DNA from: Mesorhizobium sp. J8
GTDB lineage: Bacteria; Pseudomonadota; Alphaproteobacteria; Rhizobiales; Rhizobiaceae
Reading direction: 5' to 3'
Length of the DNA: 64,000 bases
NCBI RefSeq assembly: GCF_016591715.1
Contig: NZ_AP024109.1
Coordinates: 3,906,001 to 3,970,000 of the forward strand
The notes below the pieces were generated by a model. That model made no database searches. It was given only the letters and a program-made list of their open reading frames with translations, and was not told where the DNA came from. Shown here in pieces: positions 34,580 to 43,435 of the stretch (its first letter is position 1; every line of letters starts with the position of its first letter). The position numbers and the translations under genes were made by a program.

Positions 34580-34717
34580 CGCCGATGGCCGCTTCCCAAA
34601 TTGGCCGCGTCCCCTTGACCGATTGCAAAAGCACGGCCATGTGAGCGACGAAAAGAGTGGGATTTCGTCGTGCGTCGCGGAGCTCTTCCGCCACCTCACA
34701 GCTGATTAAGAGACCTC

Positions 34718-37285
34718 ATGGACGTCGTCGTCGTCGAATCGCCGGCCAAGGCGAAGACAATCAACAAGTATCTGGGCAAGAACTATAAGGTCCTGGCTTC
34801 GTTCGGCCATGTCCGCGATCTGCCGGCCAAGGACGGCTCGGTGCGGCCCGACGAGGACTTTGCCATGTCCTGGTCGGTCGACACCGCGTCCGGCAAGCGC
34901 CTCGCCGACATCGCCAAGGCGGTCAAGGATGCCGACGGCCTGATCCTCGCCACCGACCCGGATCGCGAGGGCGAGGCCATTTCCTGGCATGTGCTGGAAG
35001 TGCTGAAGCAGAAGCGCGCGCTGAAGGACAAGCCGGTCAGCCGCGTCGTCTTCAACGCCATCACCAAGGCCTCGGTGCTCGACGCGATGGCCAATCCGCG
35101 CCAGATCGACGCGCCGCTGGTCGACGCCTATCTCGCCCGCCGCGCGCTCGACTATCTCGTCGGCTTCACGCTGTCGCCGGTGCTGTGGCGCAAGCTGCCG
35201 GGCGCCCGTTCCGCCGGCCGCGTGCAGTCGGTGGCGCTGCGCCTCGTCTGCGACCGCGAATCCGAGATCGAGCGCTTCATCCGCGAGGAATACTGGCAGA
35301 TCGCAGCCATCCTCGACACGCCGCGCAACGACAGCTTTGAGGCGCGGCTCACCGCCTATGCCGGCAAGAAGCTGCAGAAGCTCGACATTGCCAACAAGGC
35401 GCAGGCCGACGACATCAAGGCGATGCTGGAAGGCGCGACCTTCAAGGCGCTGTCGGTCGAGGCCAAGCCCACCAAGCGCAATCCCGGCCCGCCCTTCACC
35501 ACCTCGACCCTGCAGCAGGCTGCCTCCTCGCGGCTCGGCTTCTCGGCCAACCGCACCATGCAGGTGGCGCAAAAGCTCTATGAGGGCATGGATGTCGGCG
35601 GCGAGACCGCCGGCCTTATCACCTATATGCGAACCGACGGCGTGCAGATGGCGCCCGAGGCGATCGAGGCTGCCCGCAACGCCATCGTCAGCGAATTCGG
35701 CGCGAAATACCTGCCGGAAAAGCCGCGTTTCTACACCACCAAGGCCAAGAACGCCCAGGAAGCCCACGAGGCGATCCGCCCGACCGATTTCAAGCGCACG
35801 CCGGCTTCGGTGCGGCAATATCTCGATGCCGACCAGGCCCGTCTCTACGAACTGATCTGGAAGCGCGCCATCGCCAGCCAGATGCAGCCGGCGGAGATCG
35901 AGCGCACCACGGTCGAGATCGAGGCGGTCAACGGCGCCCGCACTGCGGAGCTTCGCGCGATCGGCTCGGTCATTCGCTTCGACGGCTTCATCGCCGCCTA
36001 TACCGACCAGAAGGACGAGGACGCGGAGGACGAGGAGAGCCGCCGCCTGCCCGAGATCCGCTCCGGCGAGCAGCTTGCCCGCCAGGCGATCAACGCCACC
36101 CAGCACACGACCGAGCCGCCGCCGCGCTATTCCGAGGCCTCGCTGATCAAGAAGCTGGAGGAGCTCGGCATCGGCCGTCCGTCGACCTACACCGCGATCC
36201 TGAAGACGCTCGAGGACCGCGACTACGTCACCATCGACCGCCGCAAGCTGGTGCCGCAGGCCAAGGGCCGGCTGCTCTCGGCCTTCCTCGAAAGCTTCTT
36301 CGAGCGCTACGTCGAATATGACTTCACCGCCTCGCTCGAGGAGAAGCTCGACGAGATTTCCGACGGCAAGCTCGCCTGGAAGGACGTCCTGCGCGACTTC
36401 TGGAAGGATTTCTCTGGCGCCGTCGACGACATCAAGGAACTGCGCGTCGCCGACGTGCTCGATGCGCTCAACGAAGAGCTTGCACCGTTGGTCTTCCCGG
36501 AACGCGAGGACGGCTCCAATCCGCGCATCTGCCCGAAATGCGGCACCGGCAATCTCTCTTTGAAGCTCGGTAAGTTCGGCGCCTTCGTCGGCTGCTCGAA
36601 TTATCCGGAATGCTCCTACACCCGCCAGCTCGGCGACGCCGCCAATCCCAATGGCGAGAACGGCAATGGCGAGGACGGCGTCAAGCTGCTCGGCAAGGAT
36701 CCTTACACGGCCGAGGAAATCACGCTGAGGAGCGGCCGCTTCGGCCCCTATATCCAGCGCGGCGAAGGCAAGGACGCCAAGCGCTCGAGCCTGCCCAAGG
36801 GCTGGACGGCCGAGTCGATCGATCACGAAAAGGCGCTGGCGCTGCTGGCCCTGCCCCGCGACGTCGGCAAGCACCCGGAGACCGGCAAGATGATCTCGGC
36901 CGGCCTCGGGCGCTACGGCCCGTTCGTGCTGCATGACGGCACCTATGCCAATCTGGAGAGCATCGAGGACGTGTTCTCGATCGGCCTGAACCGCGCCGTC
37001 TCGGTGATCGCCGAGAAGCAGCAGAAGGGCAAGGGCGGCCGTAACGGCGCCACGCCGGCGGCGCTGAAAGAGCTTGGCGACCATCCCGACGGCGGCGGCA
37101 AGATCGTCGTCCGCGACGGCCGCTACGGTCCTTACGTCAATTACGGCAAGGTCAATGCGACGCTGCCCAAGGGCAAGGACCCGCAGTCGGTGACGATGGA
37201 AGAGGCGCTCGCCCTGATCGCGGAAAAGGAAGCCAAGGGCGGAGGCGGCAAGAAGCCCTTCCGCAGGGCGGCGAAGAAGGGGTAG
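34718..37285 (+). CDS. topA: DNA topoisomerase I
   Basis: An 855-residue type IA enzyme that relaxes negative supercoils. The TOPRIM domain at the start shows VVVVESPAKAKTI and ATDPDREGEAISWHV. The active Tyr lies in GLITYMRTDGVQM (about residue 303). After the core comes one clear C4 zinc ribbon (ICPKCGTGNLSLK then CSNYPECSYTRQL), followed by several similar domains that have lost most cysteines (RFGPYIQRGEGK and YGPYVNYGK types), ending in a Lys/Arg-rich tail. The rnr gene begins 6 bp after the stop, so topA-rnr-DUF983 form an operon. Confidence 0.97.
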   Translation: MDVVVVESPAKAKTINKYLGKNYKVLASFGHVRDLPAKDGSVRPDEDFAMSWSVDTASGKRLADIAKAVKDADGLILATDPDREGEAISWHVLEVLKQKRALKDKPVSRVVFNAITKASVLDAMANPRQIDAPLVDAYLARRALDYLVGFTLSPVLWRKLPGARSAGRVQSVALRLVCDRESEIERFIREEYWQIAAILDTPRNDSFEARLTAYAGKKLQKLDIANKAQADDIKAMLEGATFKALSVEAKPTKRNPGPPFTTSTLQQAASSRLGFSANRTMQVAQKLYEGMDVGGETAGLITYMRTDGVQMAPEAIEAARNAIVSEFGAKYLPEKPRFYTTKAKNAQEAHEAIRPTDFKRTPASVRQYLDADQARLYELIWKRAIASQMQPAEIERTTVEIEAVNGARTAELRAIGSVIRFDGFIAAYTDQKDEDAEDEESRRLPEIRSGEQLARQAINATQHTTEPPPRYSEASLIKKLEELGIGRPSTYTAILKTLEDRDYVTIDRRKLVPQAKGRLLSAFLESFFERYVEYDFTASLEEKLDEISDGKLAWKDVLRDFWKDFSGAVDDIKELRVADVLDALNEELAPLVFPEREDGSNPRICPKCGTGNLSLKLGKFGAFVGCSNYPECSYTRQLGDAANPNGENGNGEDGVKLLGKDPYTAEEITLRSGRFGPYIQRGEGKDAKRSSLPKGWTAESIDHEKALALLALPRDVGKHPETGKMISAGLGRYGPFVLHDGTYANLESIEDVFSIGLNRAVSVIAEKQQKGKGGRNGATPAALKELGDHPDGGGKIVVRDGRYGPYVNYGKVNATLPKGKDPQSVTMEEALALIAEKEAKGGGGKKPFRRAAKKG

Positions 37286-37291
37286 CAGGAC

Positions 37292-39601
37292 GTGGCGCGC
37301 AGGATCTCCGGAAGAAGCCACGGCGATCCGCGCCACGCCGACACGAGGGCCAAGGTGGTCAAGGACGATTATCGGCCTTCGCGTGACGAGATCCTGCGCT
37401 ACATCGCCGAAAATCCCGACCGCTCCGGCAAACGCGAGATCGCCAAGGCCTTCGCGTTGCGCGGCCAGGATCGCGTCTGGCTGAAGGACATGTTGCGCGA
37501 TCTGCAGGATGAGGGTCTGCTGACGAAGGAGCGCAAGCGCCTTACCCGCGCCGGCGCTGTGCCGCACGTCGCCGTGCTCGATATTTTCGGCCGCGACGAC
37601 GATGGCGTGCTCCTGGCCAATCCGAGCGAATATACCGGCGCCGGTTCTCCGCCCGTCATTGCCATCCGCATTTCGCGCGGTGCCAGCGGCCCCGTGCCCG
37701 GCATCGGCGACCGCGTGCTCGCGAAAACCTTCCCGACCGACGATCCGTCAGGCCCTGCCTATACCGGGCGGGTGATGAAGATCTTCGAGAAGCGCAGCGA
37801 CGCGGTGCTCGGCGTCTTCCGCGTGCTGAAGGACGGCACGTTCCGCATCGAGCCGGTCGAACGGCGTCAGCCGGAGCTGATCGTCGACAAGGAATTCCAG
37901 AACGGCGCGAAAAACGGCGACCTCGTCGAGGTCGAGCCGGCGCGAGCCTCCCGTTACGGATTGCCCAGGGCAAAAGTGCTGGCGGTGCTGGGATCCTTGA
38001 GCAGCGAGAAGGCGGTCTCGATGATCGCCATCCACGCGCATGACATCCCCCATGTCTTTCCGGCGGACGTGATCGCCGAGGCCGATGCGGTGAAGCCGGC
38101 GACGCTCGATCATCGCGAGGACTGGCGCGACCTGCCGCTGGTGACCATCGATCCGGCCGACGCCAAGGACCATGACGACGCCGTCTTCGCCACGCCCGAC
38201 GCGGACGAGAAGAATCCCGGCGGTGTCGTCGTCACCGTGGCCATCGCCGACGTCGCGGCCTATGTGCGCTATGGAAAACCGCTCGATCGCGAGGCGTTGA
38301 AGCGCGGCAATTCGGTTTATTTCCCGGATCGCGTCGTGCCGATGCTGCCCGAACGCATCTCGAACGACCTCTGCTCGCTGCGCGAGGGCGAGGACCGGCC
38401 GGCCATCGCAGTGCGTATGACCTTTTCCTCCGAAGGCCGCAAGCTCAGGCATTCCTTCCACCGCGTCATGATGAAATCGGCGGCCAAGCTCGCCTATCCG
38501 CAGGCGCAGGCCGCGATCGACGGCGAGCCCGACGACAAGACGCGGCCGCTTCTCGAAAGCGTCCTGAAACCGCTCTGGGACGCTTATGCCGTGCTGAAAC
38601 GCGGCCGTGACGCCCGCCAGCCGCTGGAGCTCGATCTACCGGAGCGCAAGATCCTGCTCAAAGCGGACGGCACGGTCGACCGCGTGGTCGTGCCGGATCG
38701 CCTCGACGCGCATAAGCTCATCGAGGAGTTCATGATCCAGGCCAATGTCTCGGCCGCCGAGACCCTGGAGGGCAAGAAGGAGCCCCTCGTCTATCGCATC
38801 CATGACGCGCCGTCGCTCGCCAAGCAGGAATCGCTGCGCGAGTTCCTGCACACGCTCAGCCTGTCCCTTGCGCGCGGCGCGCAGATGCGGCCGAGCCAAT
38901 TCAACGGCATTCTCGAACGGGTGCGCGGCGCCGACAACGAGGCGCTGGTCAACGAAGTGGTGCTGCGCTCGCAAAGCCAGGCTGAGTACTCGCCGAAGAA
39001 CATCGGCCATTTCGGCCTCAACCTCAGGCGCTACGCGCATTTCACCTCGCCGATCCGCCGCTATGCCGATCTGATCGTGCACCGTGGGCTGATCTCGGCG
39101 CTTGGACTTGGGCCAGGCGGCCTGACGCAGCAGGAGGCTGACCGGCTGGAAGAGGTCGCCGCCCTTATCTCGGCCACGGAACGGCGCGCCATGGCCGCCG
39201 AGCGCGATACGGTCGACCGGCTGATCGCCGCCTATCTCGCCGAGCGCGTCAACGACACGTTCGACGCCCGCATCTCCGGCGTTACCAAGGCGGGCCTCTT
39301 TGTCCAATTGCCGCAGTACGGGGCCGACGGCTTTATCCCGGTGTCAACTCTGGGCGGCGACTACTATATCTACGACGAAACTGCCCGATCGCTGTACGGG
39401 GAACGCACCGGCAAAGGCTATCAGCTTGCCGACCGCGTCGAAGTCCGGCTGGTCGAGGTCGCGCCGATGGCCGGCGCGATGCGTTTCGAGATGCTGACCG
39501 ACCCGAAGCCCCTGCCCGGCTCGAGGCGGTCGTTCCATAAGGCCAAAGGCCGTGCCCGCGCGTCGCAATCGCGCGTCGGTCCGCGCGGCAGGAGACGGTA
39601 A
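37292..39601 (+). CDS. rnr: ribonuclease R
   Basis: A 769-residue 3'-5' exoribonuclease of the RNB family, able to degrade structured RNA. An N-terminal winged-helix/cold-shock region leads to the RNB domain with the Mg2+ site DAKDHDDAVFA (about residues 290-300). A C-terminal S1 domain (RISGVTKAGLFVQLPQYGAD) and a basic tail follow. The start is a GTG with AGGA 3 bases upstream; no ATG fits better. The stop shares one base with the next ATG (TAATG), so translation is coupled to the DUF983 gene. Confidence 0.96.
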   Translation: MARRISGRSHGDPRHADTRAKVVKDDYRPSRDEILRYIAENPDRSGKREIAKAFALRGQDRVWLKDMLRDLQDEGLLTKERKRLTRAGAVPHVAVLDIFGRDDDGVLLANPSEYTGAGSPPVIAIRISRGASGPVPGIGDRVLAKTFPTDDPSGPAYTGRVMKIFEKRSDAVLGVFRVLKDGTFRIEPVERRQPELIVDKEFQNGAKNGDLVEVEPARASRYGLPRAKVLAVLGSLSSEKAVSMIAIHAHDIPHVFPADVIAEADAVKPATLDHREDWRDLPLVTIDPADAKDHDDAVFATPDADEKNPGGVVVTVAIADVAAYVRYGKPLDREALKRGNSVYFPDRVVPMLPERISNDLCSLREGEDRPAIAVRMTFSSEGRKLRHSFHRVMMKSAAKLAYPQAQAAIDGEPDDKTRPLLESVLKPLWDAYAVLKRGRDARQPLELDLPERKILLKADGTVDRVVVPDRLDAHKLIEEFMIQANVSAAETLEGKKEPLVYRIHDAPSLAKQESLREFLHTLSLSLARGAQMRPSQFNGILERVRGADNEALVNEVVLRSQSQAEYSPKNIGHFGLNLRRYAHFTSPIRRYADLIVHRGLISALGLGPGGLTQQEADRLEEVAALISATERRAMAAERDTVDRLIAAYLAERVNDTFDARISGVTKAGLFVQLPQYGADGFIPVSTLGGDYYIYDETARSLYGERTGKGYQLADRVEVRLVEVAPMAGAMRFEMLTDPKPLPGSRRSFHKAKGRARASQSRVGPRGRRR

Positions 39602-40047
39602 TGCCAAGTAACTTCCAGGCAGAAAAACAGGTTTTTGGCGGCGAGCATCACTCCGGCCGTGTCGCCCGTCCGCTGTGGACGGCGATCAAGCGCGGCCTGC
39701 TCGGCCGTTGCCCACGTTGCGGCGAAGGCAAGCTGTTTTACGCCTTCACCAAGACCGTCGACAAGTGCAGCGTCTGTGGCGAGGAGATCCATCATCATCG
39801 CGCGGACGACCTGCCCGCCTATTTGGTCATCGTCATTGTCGGCCACATCGTGGTTGGCGCCTTCATGGCGGTGGAGGCGACCACCACGCTGTCGAACTTG
39901 CAGCATGCGCTGATCTGGGTACCGTTGACCATCATTCTCGCGCTCGCGCTTTTGCAGCCGGTCAAGGGCGCCGTCATCGGCCTGCAATGGGCGCTTTATA
40001 TGCACGGCTTCGGCGACGAGAAGGACGAATTCGAGGGCCATCCATAA
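39601..40047 (+). CDS. DUF983 membrane protein
   Basis: A 148-residue protein with an N-terminal zinc ribbon, GRCPRCGEGKLF and KCSVCGEEIHHH (two CxxC), and two membrane helices (YLVIVIVGHIVVGAFMAVEA and WVPLTIILALALLQPVKGAV). This is the DUF983 pattern, with the DDLPAY motif between. The function is unknown, although the gene is often placed near rnr or cytochrome oxidase genes. It overlaps the rnr stop by one base and so belongs to the topA-rnr operon. Confidence 0.9.
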   Translation: MPSNFQAEKQVFGGEHHSGRVARPLWTAIKRGLLGRCPRCGEGKLFYAFTKTVDKCSVCGEEIHHHRADDLPAYLVIVIVGHIVVGAFMAVEATTTLSNLQHALIWVPLTIILALALLQPVKGAVIGLQWALYMHGFGDEKDEFEGHP

Positions 40048-40135
40048 GCAAGGTTGCGCCGCTGTCCGCCCTGGTTCAAAGGCCTCGACGCGCAAGCCAC
40101 TTTCCCATCAAGGAAGTTTCCGCTAGGTCGGGCGC

Positions 40136-40876
40136 ATGGAAGGAATGACCAAGGCGGATGTCGACAAGCTCGATAAGGGCCTGGCCGTGCGCAGCGGCCG
40201 GGCATTGCGTCCGCGTGATGCCGCGACCCTCATTCTGCTCGATCGCCGGGACAAGGACGTCCTGGTGCTGATGGGCAGGCGCCATGCCAGGCACGCCTTC
40301 ATGCCCGGGAAATTCGTCTTTCCCGGCGGCCGCACCGACCCCGAGGACAGCCGCATTCCCGTCGCCGCGCCTCTGCGCGGCGAGGAAGAGAAAAAGCTGG
40401 TCGCCGGCCCCGGTCGCGCCAGCGCGGCGCGGGCGCGGGCAATCGCCGTGTCGGCGATTCGCGAAACCTATGAGGAAGCCGGCCTGCTGATCGGCCGCAA
40501 GGGCGCCTTCGCGACCGCGAAGCGTGACTGGAAGGGTTTCGCCGAACATGGCGTGATCCCGTCGCTGGACGTGCTCCGCTTCGTCGCCCGCGCCATCACC
40601 CCTCCCAATCGCGTGCGCCGTTTCGACACGCGTTTCTTCAGCGCCTGGCGCCACGACGTTGCCGTGGAATTGCCTGGCGGCGGGCCGACAAACGAGCTGG
40701 AGGAACTCGTCTGGCTGCCGCTTGCCGATGCCCGCAAGGCCGACATTCCTGACATCACCGGCATGATCCTGGAAGAACTGGAAAGTCGGCTTGCCGACGA
40801 TCCCTTGCTGCGGCCGGGCGGCACCGTGCCGTTCTTCCGGCTCGTCCGCAACCGCTTTGTCCGCGAAGTCCTTTAG
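40136..40876 (+). CDS. Nudix hydrolase, NUDT19-like
   Basis: A 246-residue protein. The opening RPRDAATLILLDRR and MPGKFVFPGGRTDPED lead to a Nudix box split by an insertion of about 35 residues, ending in AIRETYEEAGLLIG. A split box and large size are features of the NUDT19/CoA-diphosphatase-like group, so a CoA ester or other nucleoside diphosphate is a possible substrate. A second in-frame ATG lies at 40145. It is separated by 88 bp from the DUF983 gene and by 20 bp from the MFS gene, with which it is probably co-transcribed. Confidence 0.88.
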   Translation: MEGMTKADVDKLDKGLAVRSGRALRPRDAATLILLDRRDKDVLVLMGRRHARHAFMPGKFVFPGGRTDPEDSRIPVAAPLRGEEEKKLVAGPGRASAARARAIAVSAIRETYEEAGLLIGRKGAFATAKRDWKGFAEHGVIPSLDVLRFVARAITPPNRVRRFDTRFFSAWRHDVAVELPGGGPTNELEELVWLPLADARKADIPDITGMILEELESRLADDPLLRPGGTVPFFRLVRNRFVREVL

Positions 40877-40896
40877 AAGCAGAGCATTTTGATCCC

Positions 40897-42072
40897 ATGA
40901 CGGTCGATACCCAACAACAGGGCGACGAACGCGTACACTGGCTGCCGATGGTCGCGGCGATCTCCTCGATCAGCGTCGTCGGCATCGCCATCGGCCTCGG
41001 CATGCCGCTGCTCAGCGTCATTCTGGAAAGCCGCGGCCATTCCGCTTCGATGATCGGTCTCAACACCGCCGTCGCCGGCCTCGCCTCGATCGCCGGTGCG
41101 CCTCTGGCCACGCCGCTCGCCATGCGGCTCGGCGTCGCCTGGACCATGCTGCTGATGATCGCCATCGGCGCGCTTGCCTTCGTCGGCTTCCATTTCGCGC
41201 CGGATTTCTGGATGTGGTTTCCGCTCCGCGTCGCCCTGCACATCTCGCTGACGGTGCTGTTCATCCTGTCTGAATTCTGGATCAGCACCTCCGCCCCGCC
41301 GAACCGCCGCGGCCTTGTGCTCGGCATCTACGCCACCGTTTTGTCGCTCGGCTTTGCCGCCGGACCTTGGCTGTTCGCCCATCTCGGCAGTTCCGGCTTC
41401 CTGCCATTCGGCGTCACCATAGCGCTGGTGACGCTTGCCGCCATTCCGGTTCTTGCGGCCCGCAACGAGAGCCCGACCATCGTCGCCGAGAGCGAGACCA
41501 GCCACTTCCTGCGCTACATCTGGCTGGTGCCGACCGCGACCTTCGCCGTTCTTGTCTTCGGCGCGGTCGAGACCGGTGGTTTCTCGCTGTTCCCCGTCTA
41601 TGGCAGCCGGATCGGCTATTCCGAGGCCGACGCAGCACTTCTGCTGACCATGATCGGGCTCGGCAACGTGCTTCTGCAGATCCCGATCGGCATGATCAGC
41701 GACCGTGTCTCGGACCGCCGCTACCTGCTTCTGGCCTGCGCCACCGTCGGCCTCGTCGGCACCGTCTTCATGCCGTTCTTCGCGCAGAACTGGCATCTGA
41801 TGGCCGCCCTTCTGTTCGTCTGGGGCGGCGTCGTCGCCGCCATGTACACGATCGGCCTTGCCCATCTCGGCTCACAGCTTTCCGGCCATGAGCTGGCATC
41901 GGCAAATGCCGCCTTCGTGCTTTGCTACGGGGTCGGGATGGTGATCGGCCCGCAGGCGATCGGCATCGGCATGGACGCCTTCGGCCCCTCGGGCTTCGGC
42001 TGGTCGCTGGCGATCTTTTTCGCCGCCTACATGCTTCTGGTCCTGGTCCGGCTGGTGCGCAAGATTCTCTAA
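40897..42072 (+). CDS. MFS transporter (YcaD-like)
   Basis: A 391-residue inner-membrane transporter with 12 predicted helices. Marks include the first-half SVILESRGHSASMIGLNTAVAGL, the loop 2-3 region ATPLAMRLG, and PPNRRGLVLGIYATVLSLGFAAGP in the helix 4-5 part, which is typical of the YcaD-like group; the second-half motif MISDRVSDRRYLL is a good MFS loop 8-9. The cargo is unknown. It closely follows the NUDT19-like gene. Confidence 0.9.
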   Translation: MTVDTQQQGDERVHWLPMVAAISSISVVGIAIGLGMPLLSVILESRGHSASMIGLNTAVAGLASIAGAPLATPLAMRLGVAWTMLLMIAIGALAFVGFHFAPDFWMWFPLRVALHISLTVLFILSEFWISTSAPPNRRGLVLGIYATVLSLGFAAGPWLFAHLGSSGFLPFGVTIALVTLAAIPVLAARNESPTIVAESETSHFLRYIWLVPTATFAVLVFGAVETGGFSLFPVYGSRIGYSEADAALLLTMIGLGNVLLQIPIGMISDRVSDRRYLLLACATVGLVGTVFMPFFAQNWHLMAALLFVWGGVVAAMYTIGLAHLGSQLSGHELASANAAFVLCYGVGMVIGPQAIGIGMDAFGPSGFGWSLAIFFAAYMLLVLVRLVRKIL

Positions 42073-42111
42073 TGCCTGTCGACCAGGAGCGCGCAGCCGT
42101 TCTCGGACAAC

Positions 42112-42176
42112 GCCATGCATCAGAACAAAGACCTAGAGCGCGTCGCCTGGACCCGTTTCAGCGCGAAGCGCTTTGG
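42112..42176 (+). repeat. third short intergenic repeat family
   Basis: GCCATGCATCAGAACAAAG then ACCTAGAGCGCGTCGCC and GCGCGAAGCGCTTTGG. I recall near-identical blocks (CATCAGAACAAAGACCTAGAGCG) scattered in Mesorhizobium intergenic DNA. It can fold through AGCGCG/CGCGAAGCGCT. Confidence 0.5.
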
Positions 42177-42267
42177 ACGGATGCCCTGAACGTCAGGCAT
42201 CCTGACATCACCGTGTCAGCAGCACCCCTGCTATACCCTGCCTCCAACGCGAGGTAGGAGAATTGCG

Positions 42268-42726
42268 ATGATCGATAGCGGCTTTGAAACCAAATCCCTC
42301 AGGATGGAACTGCTTCTGCTCGTCACATTCCAGGCGCCGGCCGCCGATGTCGAACGCATCATGGAGGCCGTGGTGGCGATCACGCCGCTGCGCATGGGCA
42401 AGTATGACGCCAACGCCTTTCAGTCGGCGCAAGGCATCGAGCGCTACCGTCCGCTCGAAGGCGCCGCAGCCGGCGCCGAGACGGAACTGCGCCGGCGGCC
42501 CGGCACCGTCGAAGTTTCGTTCGAGATCGCCGACGACCAGGCGCTCGCCGCCCGTGTCGTCGAGGCGATATTCCAGGCCCATTCCTACCAGGAGCCCGTC
42601 ATCCGCATCCAGCCGCTGCTCGCCAGCCGCTCCAAGGGCCTGGATGACCGCGCCAATCCGAACCGCTGGTGGAACACGACGGGAGACTGGAAAAAGCAGG
42701 GGCAGTTGGTCGAGCATAGCGCCTGA
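42268..42726 (+). CDS. free-standing YqfO/NIF3-insert (CutA-like) domain protein
   Basis: A 152-residue protein. Residues about 14-115 match the PII/CutA-like domain that is inserted in bacterial NIF3 proteins (YqfO): LLLVTFQAPAADVERIMEAV, then RMGKYDANAFQSAQGIERYR-PLEG, and late AIFQAHSYQEPVIRI, equivalent to AL..AHPYEEPAYD. Here the domain stands alone, without the NIF3 metal-binding parts. Such small trimers may bind metals or nucleotides; the role is unknown. The ribosome site is TAGGAG. A hairpin that also carries the rpmG -35 follows. Confidence 0.7.
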   Translation: MIDSGFETKSLRMELLLLVTFQAPAADVERIMEAVVAITPLRMGKYDANAFQSAQGIERYRPLEGAAAGAETELRRRPGTVEVSFEIADDQALAARVVEAIFQAHSYQEPVIRIQPLLASRSKGLDDRANPNRWWNTTGDWKKQGQLVEHSA

Positions 42727-42764
42727 GGCGGTGAACCCGGCCATGCCGAAATTAGGCGAAAAAG

Positions 42765-42802
42765 GCGCCCGGGCTTGACTTTCCGGGCGCGTTCTTTATG
42801 TG
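42765..42802 (+). promoter_or_regulatory. rpmG promoter set in a terminator-like hairpin
   Basis: GCGCCCGG (42765-42772) and CCGGGCGC (42783-42790) form a stem followed by GTTCTTT, a likely end for the upstream gene. The loop contains CTTGAC (42774-42779), which with TATGTG (42797-42802), 17 bases on, makes a good rhizobial sigma-70 promoter for rpmG. Confidence 0.65.
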
Positions 42803-42882
42803 TCGCGCCAAGTTTCCCGCGTCCGGGTGTTTTCCCCGTGCTCCAGCGGCCAAAACTCCACGAACATTAACGGACGAACATC

Positions 42883-43050
42883 ATGGCCAAAGCCGCAAAC
42901 ATCAAGATCAAGCTTCTGTCGACCGCCGACACCGGGTTCTTCTACGTGACCAGCAAGAACAGCCGTACCAAGACGGACAAGCTCTCGTTCCGCAAGTACG
43001 ATCCGATCGCCAAGAAGCACGTCGAATTCAAGGAAACCAAGATCAAGTAA
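42883..43050 (+). CDS. rpmG: 50S ribosomal protein L33
   Basis: A 55-residue protein of the large ribosomal subunit. It reads [20 protein letters not shown], then [20 protein letters not shown] and a Lys-rich end ([10 protein letters not shown]), the full L33 pattern of the Cys-free type (no CxxC zinc motif). The gene is too short for many ORF finders. A strong promoter lies about 80 bp upstream and a textbook terminator follows 22 bases past the stop, so it is a single-gene transcript. Confidence 0.97.
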   Translation: MAKAANIKIKLLSTADTGFFYVTSKNSRTKTDKLSFRKYDPIAKKHVEFKETKIK

Positions 43051-43072
43051 TCTGGTTATCCCGAGAAATCAA

Positions 43073-43104
43073 AACGCCGCCCTTTGGGCGGCGTTTTTGT
43101 TTTT
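43073..43104 (+). terminator. rho-independent terminator of rpmG
   Basis: AACGCCGCCC (43073-43082) and GGGCGGCGTT (43086-43095) form a perfect 10-bp stem with a TTT loop, followed by TTTGTTTTT. Confidence 0.92.
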
Positions 43105-43108
43105 GGAA

Positions 43109-43155
43109 CAAATTCCAGGAAAGTCCGGCACGGTCCTCCGGCACGAATTGCGTCA
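43109..43155 (+). repeat. RIME-like element, first half
   Basis: CAAATTCCAGGAAAGTCCGG then CCTCCGGCACGAATTGCGTC; the ATTCC/GAAT fold-back matches the first palindrome of the full elements. The second palindrome is lacking. Confidence 0.6.
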
Positions 43156-43234
43156 TGCTCAGTGCAAGGTTCCGATGGTGGTTGTGTAGAAAAGGGGGCC
43201 GGTCGGCGTTTGGCAGCGGTACGAGGAGGCCACT

Positions 43235-43435
43235 ATGTGCCAGCGCCGGCCGGCCGACCCCACGGACCCAGGAGATGCGGCGGACCTGAGCATCATGGGG
43301 TATTTTTGGATCGAGCCGGCTAGTCTACCCTCGTGCCGGCCACGTCTTCTGTCTATGGGTCGCAGATTTGCGCAAGACCTTATAAAAATCAACCATTTCT
43401 TAACCACCGCTCGCGAATCGCTTGGGTTAAGGTAA
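43235..43435 (+). CDS. possible small ORF with a strong ribosome site
   Basis: A 66-codon frame, beginning MCQRRPADPTDPGDAADLS, with a perfect AGGAGG (43224-43229) 5 bases before the ATG. The content is Pro/Arg-rich without a known family; the last third (FAQDLIKINHFLTTARESLG) is more protein-like. It lies in a repeat-rich gap, so it may be chance. No function can be given. Confidence 0.3.
   Translation: MCQRRPADPTDPGDAADLSIMGYFWIEPASLPSCRPRLLSMGRRFAQDLIKINHFLTTARESLGLR

Noticed and set aside
34425..34694. An 89-codon minus-strand frame before topA
   Set aside because: It runs through the terminator hairpin and the 19-base palindrome, has no ribosome site and no family.
34706..37567. A 953-codon minus-strand frame antisense to topA
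   Set aside because: Composition is that of a reverse shadow (Leu/Arg/Val/Asp-rich with no motifs), and topA on the plus strand has all family residues.
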